Below, one piece after another: positions 30,642-39,601 of a DNA stretch of 64,000 bases (position 1 is the first letter of the stretch; every line of letters begins with the position of its first letter). The position numbers and the translations under genes were made by a program. The notes under the pieces were generated by a model that made no database searches, was not told the DNA's origin, and was given only the letters and a program-made list of their open reading frames with translations. The stretch spans positions 185,340 through 249,339 of the forward strand of contig NZ_LMKO01000026.1 of NCBI RefSeq assembly GCF_001421705.1, in the 5' to 3' direction. Source of the stretch: Xylophilus sp. Leaf220 (GTDB lineage Bacteria; Pseudomonadota; Gammaproteobacteria; Burkholderiales; Burkholderiaceae_C).

Positions 30642-30994
30642 GCGCCCGGTGTCTCCCTGTTTTTTGCGCCGCAGCAGTGCGCTGCAACGCAGCGGAACCG
30701 GTGCGGCGATTCGTGCGGCCATCGTACGAAGCGCATGGGCGCTCCGGTATTGGGACAAGTGCCTATGCGTGCACCGCAGCATGGCCGCAGCGCCGTGCAA
30801 GACCGGGCGTCCGGAACGTCCTGCATACCCACACAGGCGGTAGGCCGACGCCTACGATCTCCGAAGCGCGGCTCCTATGCGGTTCCCAAATATCGACATT
30901 ACATTTCTTTCACGGCTCGACGAGGACCCTCACCGGCTCGCAGGAAAAGGTGGGAGGCCCAAGGGATCTGGCCCAACATCCAAAGGAGGTTCGC
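30642..30994. other. Divergent intergenic region between livG and csbD
   Basis: 353 bases without a convincing gene. The segment must hold the leftward livG promoter and the rightward csbD promoter. Near livG lies a GC-rich dyad (GCAGCAGTGCGCTGCAACGC, 30671-30690). No clear sigma-70 -35/-10 pair is seen for either gene. Just before csbD a very strong ribosome site AAAGGAGGT (30981-30989) is present. Confidence 0.6.
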
Positions 30995-31219
30995 ATGAAC
31001 AACGACCGCATCGAAGGCAACTGGAAACAGTTCAAGGGCAAGGTAAAGGAGCAGTGGGGCAAGCTGACCGACGACGACCTCGACGTCATCGAAGGCAAGC
31101 GCGACCAGCTGCTCGGCCGGCTGCAAGAGCGCCACGGTTTGAACAAGGACGAAGCCGAGCGCCAGGTCACCGAATGGCACGGCAGGAATCCAGACTTCTT
31201 CTTCGAGAAGTCCGTCTGA
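30995..31219 (+). CDS. CsbD family stress protein
   Basis: A 74-residue protein of the CsbD-like (UPF0337/YjbJ) family: small, highly charged, made in stress or stationary phase, of unknown mechanism. NDRIEGNWKQFKGKVKEQWGKLTDDDLDVIEGKRDQL is the family pattern (given here in parts: DRIEGNWKQFKGK, WGKLTDDDL, IEGKRDQLLGRLQ). The ATG at 30995 is fixed by AAAGGAGGT six bases upstream. It is followed 58 bases later by a periplasmic Lys/Ala-rich protein, and both probably respond to stress. Confidence 0.93.
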   Translation: MNNDRIEGNWKQFKGKVKEQWGKLTDDDLDVIEGKRDQLLGRLQERHGLNKDEAERQVTEWHGRNPDFFFEKSV

Positions 31220-31277
31220 GCCTCCCGAGACTTTCTCTACAACAACCAATCAAACATAACTTTCCGAGGGTAGAACC

Positions 31278-31853
31278 ATGAAAAAAGCACTTATCGCCAT
31301 CGCCGCCGCATCCCTGTGCGCCTTCAGCTTCAGCGCCAGCGCCATGACCAAGGAAGAGCACAGCGCTGCCAAGTCGCAGATCGATGCCACCTACAAGTCC
31401 GACAAGGCCGCCTGCGACGCGATGCAGAAGAACGCCAAGGACATCTGCATGGCAGAAGCCAAGGGCAAGGACAAGGTCGCCAAGGCCGAGCTGGAAGCCC
31501 AGTACAAGCCGAGCGCCAGCCACGACAAGAAGATCCGCGATGCCAAGGCAGAAGCAGCATACGACGTCGCCAAGGAAAAGTGCGACGACCAGACCGGCAA
31601 TGCCAAGGACGTCTGCGTGAAGGATGCCAAGGCAGCCCGCACCGCCGCCAAGGCAGACGCCAAGGTCAGCAAGGCCGCCAGCGAAGCCCGCACTGGCGAC
31701 GCATCGCCAGCCAAGGTCGCAGAAGCCCGCAAGGACGCTGCCGAAGACAAGACCGACGCCAACTACGCCGCAGCCAAGGAGCGTTGCGATTCCATGTCCG
31801 GCAATGCCAAGGACGCATGCCAGGCCGACGTCAAGGCCAAGTTCGGCAAGTAA
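31278..31853 (+). CDS. Secreted Lys/Ala-rich protein with three repeated cysteine-pair motifs
   Basis: A 191-residue protein of unknown function. The signal peptide (1-22, MKKALIAIAAASLCAFSFSA) is followed by Lys/Ala/Asp-rich helix. Three copies of the pattern C-D-x4-NAKD-x-C occur (CDAMQKNAKDIC, CDDQTGNAKDVC, CDSMSGNAKDAC), about 60 and 70 residues apart, joined by AEAKGKDK- or DAKAARTAAKADAK-type linkers. The paired cysteines, ten residues apart, could form disulfides in the periplasm. Related proteins in Burkholderiales are often labelled 'TolA-like' on composition only. It shares a stress-like context with csbD. Confidence 0.85.
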   Translation: MKKALIAIAAASLCAFSFSASAMTKEEHSAAKSQIDATYKSDKAACDAMQKNAKDICMAEAKGKDKVAKAELEAQYKPSASHDKKIRDAKAEAAYDVAKEKCDDQTGNAKDVCVKDAKAARTAAKADAKVSKAASEARTGDASPAKVAEARKDAAEDKTDANYAAAKERCDSMSGNAKDACQADVKAKFGK

Positions 31854-31910
31854 GCACACTGGCTGACCGTCACCCGGCCTGAACAGGTCAGACGACAATC
31901 TCCCCCAGTT

Positions 31911-31949
31911 CGGGCGATCGGGAATCACCTTCCCCTTCGCCCGTTTTTT
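31911..31949 (+). terminator. Terminator after the cysteine-repeat gene
   Basis: CGGGCGA (31911-31917) pairs with TCGCCCG (31937-31943) across a 19-base loop, followed by TTTTTT. It lies about 60 bases after the gene and 50 before egtB. Confidence 0.65.
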
Positions 31950-32000
31950 CGTCCGCCGTCGGCAGGAAGCTGCAGCGTGCCGCGACCGAGGAGTCCGTTT

Positions 32001-33311
32001 GTGAACAGAGAACACCACCTGTCGAGCCCGAAGCGGGCCGACGGTTCTTCGGCCGCCGCGCGCGCCGTGTGGCAACGGCGGTTCGCCGAAGTGCGGGCCC
32101 AGACGATGCGCCTTGCGAGCAGGCTCTCGCCCGAAGACCAGTGCGTGCAGTCGATGCCCGACGCCAGCCCGGTCAAGTGGCACCTGGCCCATACCACCTG
32201 GTTCTTCGAGACGGTGGTGCTGCCGGCGGCGGTGCCCGACCATGCACCGTTCGACCCGGCCTTTTCCTACCTCTTCAATTCCTATTACGAAGCGCTCGGC
32301 CCGCGGCATCCGCGACCGCAGCGCGGGCTGATCACCCGTCCGTCCACCGACGAGGTGCGGGCCTACCGCGCCCATGTCGACGCCGCCATCGACCGGATGC
32401 TGCAGGAATGCGACGGCGCCGCCTGGGCGCGCATGCTGCCGGCGCTGGAACTGGGCCTGCACCACGAGCAGCAGCACCAGGAGTTGATCCTGACCGACGT
32501 GCTGCACCTGCTGTCGTGCAACCCCCTGCTGCCGGCCTACGAACGAGCCGCCGTTCCTGCGCTGCGCCTGGCGACGCCGCCGGCGCCGGCCCGGTGGATA
32601 GAGGGTGCGGCAGGCCTGCTCGACATCGGCCATGCCGCCACGGGCGACGACACGGCCTTCGCTTTCGACAACGAAAGCCCCCGCCACCAGGTGCTGCTGC
32701 ATCCGCACGCGCTGGCCGACCGGCTGGTGACCTGTGGCGACTATGCACGCTTCATCGAAGACGGCGGCTACCGCCGGCCCGAGCTGTGGCTCTCGGACGG
32801 CTGGGCCTGCGTCCGTGCACAGGGCTGGCAGGCACCGGCCTATTGGCTGGCGTCCGACGACCCCCGGCTGGCGCTTTCGGGCCAGTCGCCGCAGCAGATC
32901 GCGGCTTCTGCCTGGCATGTGTTCGGCTTGCAGGGCGTGCGGCCGATGGACGATGCCGCGCCCGTCGCGCAACTGAGCTTCTACGAGGCCGCCGCCTATG
33001 CGGAATGGGCGGGGGCCCGGCTGCCGACCGAGATGGAATGGGAAGCCGCCTCCGCCGATCCCCGCCTGCAGGACATGACCGGCCAGGTATGGCAGTGGAC
33101 CCGCTCCTCCTACGACCCGTACCCCGGCTTCCGGCCGACGCCCGGCATCGCCGCCGAATACAACGGCAAGTTCATGGTGGGCCAGGTGGTGCTGCGCGGC
33201 AGCAGCCTGGCCACGCCGCCGGGCCATGCCCGTCCGACCTACCGCAACTTCTTTCCGCCGGCCGCGCGCTGGCAGTTCTCCGGTCTCCGACTGGCCAAGG
33301 ACATCGCATGA
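32001..33311 (+). CDS. egtB: Ergothioneine biosynthesis sulfoxide synthase EgtB
   Basis: Non-haem iron enzyme that joins hercynine to a thiol donor using oxygen. The 436-residue protein has a DinB-like N-terminal domain and a C-terminal FGE-sulfatase domain (WEAAS..., DMTGQVWQWTRSSYDPYPGF, VLRGSS). Iron ligands are a histidine near residue 61 (VKWHLAHT) and the HX3HXE motif HHEQQHQEL (His-155, His-159). The GTG start at 32001 is chosen because GAGGAG lies nine bases upstream; an earlier in-frame GTG at 31977 lacks a site. It overlaps egtD (ATGA). No egtA or egtC is nearby, so cysteine rather than gamma-glutamylcysteine may be the donor. Confidence 0.94.
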   Translation: MNREHHLSSPKRADGSSAAARAVWQRRFAEVRAQTMRLASRLSPEDQCVQSMPDASPVKWHLAHTTWFFETVVLPAAVPDHAPFDPAFSYLFNSYYEALGPRHPRPQRGLITRPSTDEVRAYRAHVDAAIDRMLQECDGAAWARMLPALELGLHHEQQHQELILTDVLHLLSCNPLLPAYERAAVPALRLATPPAPARWIEGAAGLLDIGHAATGDDTAFAFDNESPRHQVLLHPHALADRLVTCGDYARFIEDGGYRRPELWLSDGWACVRAQGWQAPAYWLASDDPRLALSGQSPQQIAASAWHVFGLQGVRPMDDAAPVAQLSFYEAAAYAEWAGARLPTEMEWEAASADPRLQDMTGQVWQWTRSSYDPYPGFRPTPGIAAEYNGKFMVGQVVLRGSSLATPPGHARPTYRNFFPPAARWQFSGLRLAKDIA

Positions 33312-34327
33312 CGCCCCACCACCCCGCCTCCCAGCCGTTCACCGCCGACCGTCCGGCCCATTCCCCTGCGGCCGTCGCCGTGGCGTCGCTGCCGCCGGCC
33401 GCGGCGGAATTCGCGCGCGACCTGCAGGCCGGCCTGCTGCGCCGCCCCCGCAGCATCTCGCCCAAATATTTCTACGACGCGGCCGGATCGGCGCTCTTCG
33501 ACCGGATCTGCGAGCTGCCCGAGTACTACCCCACCCGCACCGAGTGCGCGGTACTGCAGCAGAACGCCAGCGAGATCGCACGCCTGGCCGGGCCGCGTGC
33601 CGAGATCGTCGAGTTCGGCGCCGGTTCGCTGCGCAAGGTGCGCATCCTGCTGGACGCGATGGAGGCGCCCGCCGGCTACCTGCCGATCGACATCTCGGGC
33701 GACCACATGACCGCCGCCGCCGCCGCGTTGCGGCGCGACTATCCGACGCTCGAAGTGCGGCCGGTGGTGGCCGACTACACCCAGCGGCTGCTGCTGCCCG
33801 CCCCCGCCCAGGGTGCAGGCCAGCGCGTCGGTTTCTTCCCCGGGTCCACCATCGGCAACTTCGCACCCGAAGAGGCGGCGCGCTTTCTGCAGGTGGCGGC
33901 GCAGGTGCTGCAGGGCGGCGCGCTGCTGCTGGGGGCCGATCTGGTGAAGGACCCTGCCCTGCTGCATGCCGCCTACAACGATGCGCAGGGCGTGACCGCC
34001 GCGTTCAACCTCAACATCCTGGAGCGCGCCAACCGCGAACTGGGCGCCGACTTCGACACCGATGCCTTCGGCCATGCGGCGTTCTACAACGCGCCGCTGC
34101 AGCGCATCGAGATGCACCTCTTGAGCCGGTGCCGACAGGAGGTGAACGTCTGCGGCAGCAGCTTCACCCTCGAGGAAGGCGAAACGCTGCACACCGAGAA
34201 CTCGCACAAGTTCACCATCGACGGGCTGCGGGCGATGGCGGTGCGGGCGGGCTTCAAGCCCGGCCCGGTGTGGACCGATCCGGACCATCTCTTCAGCGTG
34301 CACTGGCTGGCAGCGCCGGCGCTCTGA
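33308..34327 (+). CDS. egtD: L-histidine N-alpha-methyltransferase EgtD
   Basis: SAM-dependent enzyme that trimethylates histidine to hercynine, the first step of ergothioneine synthesis. The 339-residue product has the family core ISPKYFYDAAGSALFDRICELP, the SAM-binding VEFGAGSLRKVRILLDAM and the histidine-binding FFPGSTIGNFAPEEA. A Pro/Ala-rich start of about 30 residues precedes the domain. ATG at 33308 overlaps the egtB stop. A strong terminator follows, so egtB-egtD forms a two-gene unit. Confidence 0.95.
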   Translation: MTPHHPASQPFTADRPAHSPAAVAVASLPPAAAEFARDLQAGLLRRPRSISPKYFYDAAGSALFDRICELPEYYPTRTECAVLQQNASEIARLAGPRAEIVEFGAGSLRKVRILLDAMEAPAGYLPIDISGDHMTAAAAALRRDYPTLEVRPVVADYTQRLLLPAPAQGAGQRVGFFPGSTIGNFAPEEAARFLQVAAQVLQGGALLLGADLVKDPALLHAAYNDAQGVTAAFNLNILERANRELGADFDTDAFGHAAFYNAPLQRIEMHLLSRCRQEVNVCGSSFTLEEGETLHTENSHKFTIDGLRAMAVRAGFKPGPVWTDPDHLFSVHWLAAPAL

Positions 34328-34343
34328 CGCTCCCGACATGCGA

Positions 34344-34374
34344 AAGGCCCGGGGCATGCGCCCCGGGCCTTTTT
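34344..34374 (+). terminator. Terminator of egtB-egtD
   Basis: AAGGCCCGGGGC-ATGC-GCCCCGGGCCTT is a perfect GC-rich stem with a T-run, 16 bases after egtD. Confidence 0.93.
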
Positions 34375-34380
34375 CGTGCA

Positions 34381-34435
34381 TGCTACGTTTTTCATAGCTG
34401 GTGGCCGGCAGTGGACGCCGGCTGCAGCCCTTTTT
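34381..34435 (+). repeat. Dispersed palindromic repeat, copy B (intergenic)
   Basis: TGCTACGTTTTTCATAGCTG is followed by a GGCCGGC..GCCGGC stem and TGCAGCCCTTTTT. Same orientation and layout as copy A. It lies between the egtD terminator and the convergent emrB gene. Confidence 0.8.
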
Positions 34436-34450
34436 CCATCGAAATACTCG

Positions 34451-36019
34451 TCAGTGGGCACCCGCCGCCGCATCGGCGCTGCCCTTGCTGGCGACCGTCG
34501 GGTGCGAGAGCCACACCAGCGGAATCAACAGCAGGAAGATGATGGCCGACGCGTAGAACACGTCGTTGGCCGCCAGCATGAAGGCTTGCTGGTCCACCAG
34601 CCGGTTGACCTGCGCCAGCGCCTGCTCGGGCGACAGGCCGGCGGCGCCCAGCGCGGCGATCGCGTCGCCCGCCGGACTGCCGCGGGTGACCGATTCGCTC
34701 AGCTGCGCATGGTGCAGCGCGGCCCGGTTCTCCCAGATCGTGGTGACGACCGAGGTGCCGATGGCGCCCGCGGTGATCCGCACGAAGTTCGACAGGCCCG
34801 ATGCCGCCGGAATACGCTCGGGCGGCAGGCCCGACAGCGTGATCGTCACCAGCGGAATGAAGAACAGCGCCATCGCGACGCCCTGGATCAGCGTCGGGAC
34901 CAGGATGGTGAAGATGTCGGCCTGGGTGTTGAAGCGCGAGCGCAGGTACAGCACCACCGCGAACACCAGGAACGCGCCGGTCGCGAAACGCCGCGGGTCG
35001 ACCCGGTGCAGGTTCTTGCCCACGATCGGCGACAGGATCAGCGCCATCAGCCCCACCGGCGCGGTGACCATGCCGGCCTGGGTGGCGGTGTAGCCCATGA
35101 ACTGCTGCAGCCAGAGCGGCAGCAGCACCACGTTGCCGAAGAAGAGCCCGTAGCCCACGCCGGTCGCGAGCGTGCCCGCCCAGAAGTTGCGGCGCGCGAA
35201 CAGCGACAGATCGACCACCGGATGCTTCTCGGTGAACTCCCAGGCGAGGAAGAAGGCCACCCCCACCGCGGCGACCACGCCCAGCGTCACCACCAGCGGC
35301 GAGTGGAACCAGTCGTTCTCCTTGCCCAGGTCGAGCATCACCTGCATCGAACCGACCCAGAGCACCAGCAGCGCCAGCCCGATCGAGTCGATCGGAAGCT
35401 TGCGCACCTGGCTCTCGCGTTTGCGGTAGAGCGACCAGGCACCGGTCGCCGCGATCAGGCCCACCGGGATATTGATGTAGAAGATCCACGGCCAGGTCAT
35501 GTTGTCGGTGATCCAGCCGCCCAGCAGCGGGCCCATGACCGGCGCGATCAGCGTCGTCATCGACCACATCGCCATCGCGGTGCCGGCCGCGGCTTTCGGA
35601 TAGCTGCTGAGCAGCAGCGTCTGCGACAGCGGGATCATCGGGCCGGCGACGAAGCCCTGCAGCGCGCGGAAGGCGATCAGCGTCGCCATGTTGGGCGCCA
35701 GGCCGCAGAGCCAGGAGGCGATCACGAACAGCACGACGCTGGTGCAGAACAGCCGCACCTGCCCGAAGCGCTGCGACAGCCAGCCGGTCAGCGGCACCGC
35801 GATGGCGTTGGCGACCGCGAAGCTGGTGATGACCCAGGTGCCCTGGTTGGAGCTGACGCCCAGGTCGCCCGCGATCGCCGGCAGCGACACGTTGGCGATC
35901 GACGTGTCCAGCACGTTCATGAAGGTGGCGGCCGACAGGGCCACCGTGCCCCACATGCGGGCGGAGCCCTCCAGCGGAGATGGCGGCCGGTAGGCCGGTG
36001 CAGCGGTGGCGGACGACAT
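34451..36019 (-). CDS. emrB: DHA2-family multidrug MFS transporter, EmrB/QacA type
   Basis: Proton-driven drug exporter, 522 residues and about 14 membrane helices. Motif C-like GPMIPLSQTLLLSSYP and motif A-like GWLSQRFGQVRLF are visible, and FMNVLDTSIANVSLPAIAGDLG is the DHA2 helix 1 signature. It works with the adaptor encoded 36 bases upstream and the outer-membrane channel before that. ATG at 36019 starts MSSATAAPAYRPP. It is the last gene of the marR operon. Confidence 0.94.
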   Translation of the reverse strand: MSSATAAPAYRPPSPLEGSARMWGTVALSAATFMNVLDTSIANVSLPAIAGDLGVSSNQGTWVITSFAVANAIAVPLTGWLSQRFGQVRLFCTSVVLFVIASWLCGLAPNMATLIAFRALQGFVAGPMIPLSQTLLLSSYPKAAAGTAMAMWSMTTLIAPVMGPLLGGWITDNMTWPWIFYINIPVGLIAATGAWSLYRKRESQVRKLPIDSIGLALLVLWVGSMQVMLDLGKENDWFHSPLVVTLGVVAAVGVAFFLAWEFTEKHPVVDLSLFARRNFWAGTLATGVGYGLFFGNVVLLPLWLQQFMGYTATQAGMVTAPVGLMALILSPIVGKNLHRVDPRRFATGAFLVFAVVLYLRSRFNTQADIFTILVPTLIQGVAMALFFIPLVTITLSGLPPERIPAASGLSNFVRITAGAIGTSVVTTIWENRAALHHAQLSESVTRGSPAGDAIAALGAAGLSPEQALAQVNRLVDQQAFMLAANDVFYASAIIFLLLIPLVWLSHPTVASKGSADAAAGAH

Positions 36020-36054
36020 GGCGGATTCGCTCGACGACGTTTCGTGCCGACCGC

Positions 36055-37401
36055 TCAATGCACCGCGGCCGGGGCCGACGCGGCCAGCACCCGGCTCGCC
36101 TCGGCACGCGCCGCGGCCACCGCCTTGGCGCCGGTCCTGCCCATGTTGGCGGCGATGACGCGCTGCACCTCGGCATCGGCACCGACGTCCAGCGCATGGT
36201 AGACCTGGGTCTGCGCGAAGACCGCGGCGCGCGGCGCGTCGGCCAGGGTCTTGCCGCCCTTGTCGGCCACGTCCACCTCGACGTCCATCGACAGGCCCAC
36301 CCGCAGCGGGTTGTCGACCAGCTGCTGGCGGTCGAGCGCGATGCGCACCGGCACCCGCTGCACCACCTTGATCCAGTTGCCGGTGGCGTTCTGCGCCGGC
36401 AGCAGCGCGAAGGCCGCGCCGGTGCCGACGCCCAGGCCGGCCACGGTGCCGCGGTACTCGATCTTCTTGCCGTAGACGTCGGCGGTCAGGGTGACCGGCT
36501 GGCCCAGGCGGATGTTGCGCAGCTGCACTTCCTTGAAGTTGGCATCGACCCACAGCTGGTCGAGCGGCACCACCGACATCATCGGCGTGCCGGCGTTCAC
36601 CCGCTGGCCGAGCTGCACCGTGCGCTTGGCGACGTAGCCGTCGACCGGGGCCGGCAGCGCGGCGCGCTGGGTGGCGAGGTAGGCCTCGCGCACCTTGGCG
36701 GCGGCGACCAGCACGCTGGGGTGCTCCTCGACCCGGGTGCCTTCGGTCATCGCCTGGTTGCTGGCGAGCTGCTCGCGTGCCGCGGTCACGCCGGCCTGGG
36801 CGGCGGCCACCGCGCTGCGGGCCGCATCCAGCTGGGTGCGGGCGTGGTTGAGTTCTTCCTTCGACACCGCGCCGTTGCCGGTCAGGGCCTGCCGGCGGTT
36901 CAGGTCGTCGTTGGCGCGCGCCACCTCGGTCTGCGCCTTGGTCACGTCGGCCTGGCGCAGGGTGACCTGGGCGGCCAGCGATCCGTTGTTGGTGTAGAGC
37001 GTGCGGGCCTGGCGCACCGCCTGGGCCAGGGCGGCCTCGGCCTGCTCCAGCGCGACGCTGGCGTCGGCCGGGTCGAGCTTCACCAGCGGCTGGCCGGCCT
37101 TCACGAAATCGGTGTCGTCGGCCAGGATCGCCATCACGGTGCCGCCGATCTGCGGGGTGATCTGGATCACGTTGCCCTGGACGTAGGCGTTGTCGGTCGA
37201 TTCGTAGTGGCTCGCGACCAGGTATTCGTAGAGGCCCCAGCCCGCGCCGGCGACGAGCACCACCGCGGCGATGCCGGTGAGCGCGCGGCGGCGCTTGGGA
37301 TTGGCGGTGGACGCCGGCGCCGCGGCAGGGGCGGCAGGCGCGGCGGAAACGGGTTCGACCACTGGCGTGGCGGCGGGCGAGCGGTCTTGCGGTGCGTTCA
37401 T
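36055..37401 (-). CDS. emrA: Periplasmic adaptor (HlyD/EmrA family)
   Basis: Membrane fusion protein, 448 residues: an Ala/Pro-rich cytoplasmic N-terminus, one membrane segment (about 40-62, RRRALTGIAAVVLVAGAGW), a biotinyl-lipoyl-like part (TDNAYVQGNVIQITPQIGG), a long coiled-coil hairpin (about 110-220) and a beta-barrel (PVDGYVAKRTVQLGQRVNAG). It connects EmrB with the NodT-type channel. ATG at 37401 follows the channel gene by 74 bases. Confidence 0.94.
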   Translation of the reverse strand: MNAPQDRSPAATPVVEPVSAAPAAPAAAPASTANPKRRRALTGIAAVVLVAGAGWGLYEYLVASHYESTDNAYVQGNVIQITPQIGGTVMAILADDTDFVKAGQPLVKLDPADASVALEQAEAALAQAVRQARTLYTNNGSLAAQVTLRQADVTKAQTEVARANDDLNRRQALTGNGAVSKEELNHARTQLDAARSAVAAAQAGVTAAREQLASNQAMTEGTRVEEHPSVLVAAAKVREAYLATQRAALPAPVDGYVAKRTVQLGQRVNAGTPMMSVVPLDQLWVDANFKEVQLRNIRLGQPVTLTADVYGKKIEYRGTVAGLGVGTGAAFALLPAQNATGNWIKVVQRVPVRIALDRQQLVDNPLRVGLSMDVEVDVADKGGKTLADAPRAAVFAQTQVYHALDVGADAEVQRVIAANMGRTGAKAVAAARAEASRVLAASAPAAVH

Positions 37402-37475
37402 GGCAGCAGATCCAGAAATTCGGGAATGGGAGGGGTTGGTTCGGCGAAGCGCGCGGACAGCAGCGGGCCGGGCGG

Positions 37476-39062
37476 TCAGCGGACCGGCGGCGCGTCGATC
37501 TGCGCGGCGGCCAGGTGGGCCGCCGCGGCATCGGTGTGGCCGGCCGCGACCGGCGATGCGGACGCACCGATGTCCGGCGCGCTGTAGCCGCCGCCCAGGG
37601 CGCGGATCAACGAGACCTGCGTGTCCAGCCGGCGGGCCGACAGCTCCACCGCCTGGCGGCGCTGCAGCAGCACCGTGCTCTCGGCCGTCAGCACGTTGAG
37701 GTAGTTGCCCAGGCCTGCCTTGTAGCGCTGCACCGCGATGGCGTAGGCGCCTTCGGCCGCTTCCTGCGCCTGGCGCTGCTCGTCCTGCTGGCGGACGATC
37801 GCGCGCGAAGATGCGACCTGGTCGGCCACGTCGTGCACCGCGTCGATCAGACTGGCGTTGTAGCTCTCGACCGCCGCATCGAGGTCGGCCGTCTTGCCGC
37901 GCAGGTTGGCGCGCAGCCGGCCCGAGTCGAAGATCGGCAGCCGGATCGCCGGGCCGACGCCCCATTCCTTGCTGCCCGATTCGGCGAAGCGGTCGAGCCC
38001 GATCGACGACAGGCCGACGAAGCCGGCCAGGTTCACGTTGGGATAGAACATCGTCTTGGCGACTTTGATGTCCTGGCCCGCGGCCTCGACCCGCCAGCGG
38101 GCGGCGGCGATGTCGGGGCGGCGGCCCAGCAGGTCGGCCGGCAGCACGGCGGGCACCGGCGCTGCCTGTACCGTCTCCATCGCCGGGGCCACCAGTGCCT
38201 GGGCGCTGCCGGGCGCACCGACCAGGGCACCGATCGCGTTGCGGGTGAGCTCGATCTGCTCGCGCAGGGACTCGATCTCGCGCCGCGCGTCGGGCAGCCC
38301 GCCCTCGCTCTGGCGCTGCTCCAGGCGGGTGTCCAGGCCGGCGCTGACCCGGTCGCGCACCAGGGTCAGGGTTTCGCTGCGCTGCGCCAGGGTGCGCTCC
38401 GAGACGGCCAGCTGGGCCTGCAACCGCGAGAGCTGGAAGTAGTTGCGTGTCACGTTGCTGGCCAGCAGCAGGCGCGCGGCCTGGGCATCGGCCTGGGCCG
38501 CCTGGGCGGTGCCGAGCGCGGCCTCGAGCGCGGCACGGTTGCGGCCGAAGAAGTCGATCTCCCAGCTGCCCGACAGCCGGCCGACGCCGCTGTTGTAGGT
38601 ACCGCCGGCCAGCGGCGGTGGATACGGGCCGTTGGCGCTGTAGAGCTGGCGGGTCAGGTCCAGGCTGCCGTTCAACTGAGGTCCGTCGGCCGCGCGGGCG
38701 GTCTCGGTCACCGCCTGGGCGCGGGCGATGCGGGCCTCGGCCAGGCGCAGGTTGGGGCTGGTCGACAGGGCCTGGCCCACCAGGCGGTCGAGCTGCGCAT
38801 CGCCGAAGCTGCGCCACCATTCGGTGGGCACCGCGAAGTCGGCCATCACGTCGGGCGTGCCGGTGGCCGCCGAGGGCAGGCCGAGCGACGCGCCCTCGCG
38901 CAGTTGCGCATGCGGGGCGATGCCCGACATGTTGGCGCAGGCCGTCAGGCCCAGGCTGATCGCCAGCGTTGCCAGGTACAGCCAGGCGCCGCCCCGTGGC
39001 GGAGACGCCGGATCGTGCACCGTCGGCAGTGCGTCGGCGGAGTGGCTTTTGTTGTATTTCAT
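37476..39062 (-). CDS. Outer-membrane efflux lipoprotein, NodT/OprM family
   Basis: TolC-like channel, 528 residues, with a lipobox LGLTAC (cysteine 42) after an unusually long N-terminal stretch. Two OEP repeats follow: ADFAVPTEWWRSFGDAQLDRL at the start, FFGRNRAALEAALG and GRRPDIAAARWRVEAAGQDI at the repeat border. With EmrA and EmrB it would make a tripartite pump across both membranes. The start overlaps the marR stop (ATGA), so repressor and pump are translationally coupled. Confidence 0.93.
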   Translation of the reverse strand: MKYNKSHSADALPTVHDPASPPRGGAWLYLATLAISLGLTACANMSGIAPHAQLREGASLGLPSAATGTPDVMADFAVPTEWWRSFGDAQLDRLVGQALSTSPNLRLAEARIARAQAVTETARAADGPQLNGSLDLTRQLYSANGPYPPPLAGGTYNSGVGRLSGSWEIDFFGRNRAALEAALGTAQAAQADAQAARLLLASNVTRNYFQLSRLQAQLAVSERTLAQRSETLTLVRDRVSAGLDTRLEQRQSEGGLPDARREIESLREQIELTRNAIGALVGAPGSAQALVAPAMETVQAAPVPAVLPADLLGRRPDIAAARWRVEAAGQDIKVAKTMFYPNVNLAGFVGLSSIGLDRFAESGSKEWGVGPAIRLPIFDSGRLRANLRGKTADLDAAVESYNASLIDAVHDVADQVASSRAIVRQQDEQRQAQEAAEGAYAIAVQRYKAGLGNYLNVLTAESTVLLQRRQAVELSARRLDTQVSLIRALGGGYSAPDIGASASPVAAGHTDAAAAHLAAAQIDAPPVR

Positions 39063-39595
39063 GTTGAAGACCCCTCGTTGTCGTTGTGGCAGGCCGGCGA
39101 ACCGAACACCTGCACGTTGTCCAGCAGGCGCGCCAGGAAGCTGCGCAGTTGCTGGAATTCCTCTTCGCTGAAGCCCTGCGCCGCCACGTCCTGCACCCGG
39201 CCGACGATGCCGGGGATCTGCTCGGCCGCGGTGCGGCCTTCGGGCGTGAGTTCCAGGTTGACGACGCGCCGGTCTTCCAGCGAGCGGGTGCGGCGGCAGA
39301 GGCCCTTGGCCTCCAGCCGGTCGAGCAGCCGCGTCATCGCCCCGGCATCCAGGTGGCAGCCGCGGGCCAGCGTGGCCACCGTCGTTTCCTCGTCCAGGTA
39401 CATCCGCAGCAGCGGCTTCCACTGCGCGTCGGTCAGGCCCAGGGGCTCCATCCGGCGCTCGATCTCGGTGCCCACCAGCGTGACGATGCGGCGCATCTGG
39501 TAGCCGATGTTGTGCTCGGAGTGCAGGTGCTTGTGCGAGGTGAGGGCCGGTGCGCCGGTCGGCGCCGCGAAGTGAAGGGATGCTGCATCGCTCAT
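39059..39595 (-). CDS. MarR-family repressor of the efflux operon
   Basis: Winged-helix regulator of 178 residues: VATLARGCHLDAGAMTRLLDRLEAKG is the recognition region and RTRSLEDRRVVNLELTPEG the wing. It heads the operon with the efflux genes and probably represses it until a drug binds. ATG at 39595 is chosen over ATG at 39610 because the latter lies inside the -10 box of a near-perfect promoter; transcription would then begin at or next to the chosen ATG. Confidence 0.93.
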   Translation of the reverse strand: MSDAASLHFAAPTGAPALTSHKHLHSEHNIGYQMRRIVTLVGTEIERRMEPLGLTDAQWKPLLRMYLDEETTVATLARGCHLDAGAMTRLLDRLEAKGLCRRTRSLEDRRVVNLELTPEGRTAAEQIPGIVGRVQDVAAQGFSEEEFQQLRSFLARLLDNVQVFGSPACHNDNEGSST

Positions 39596-39601
39596 GCCGT
39601 G

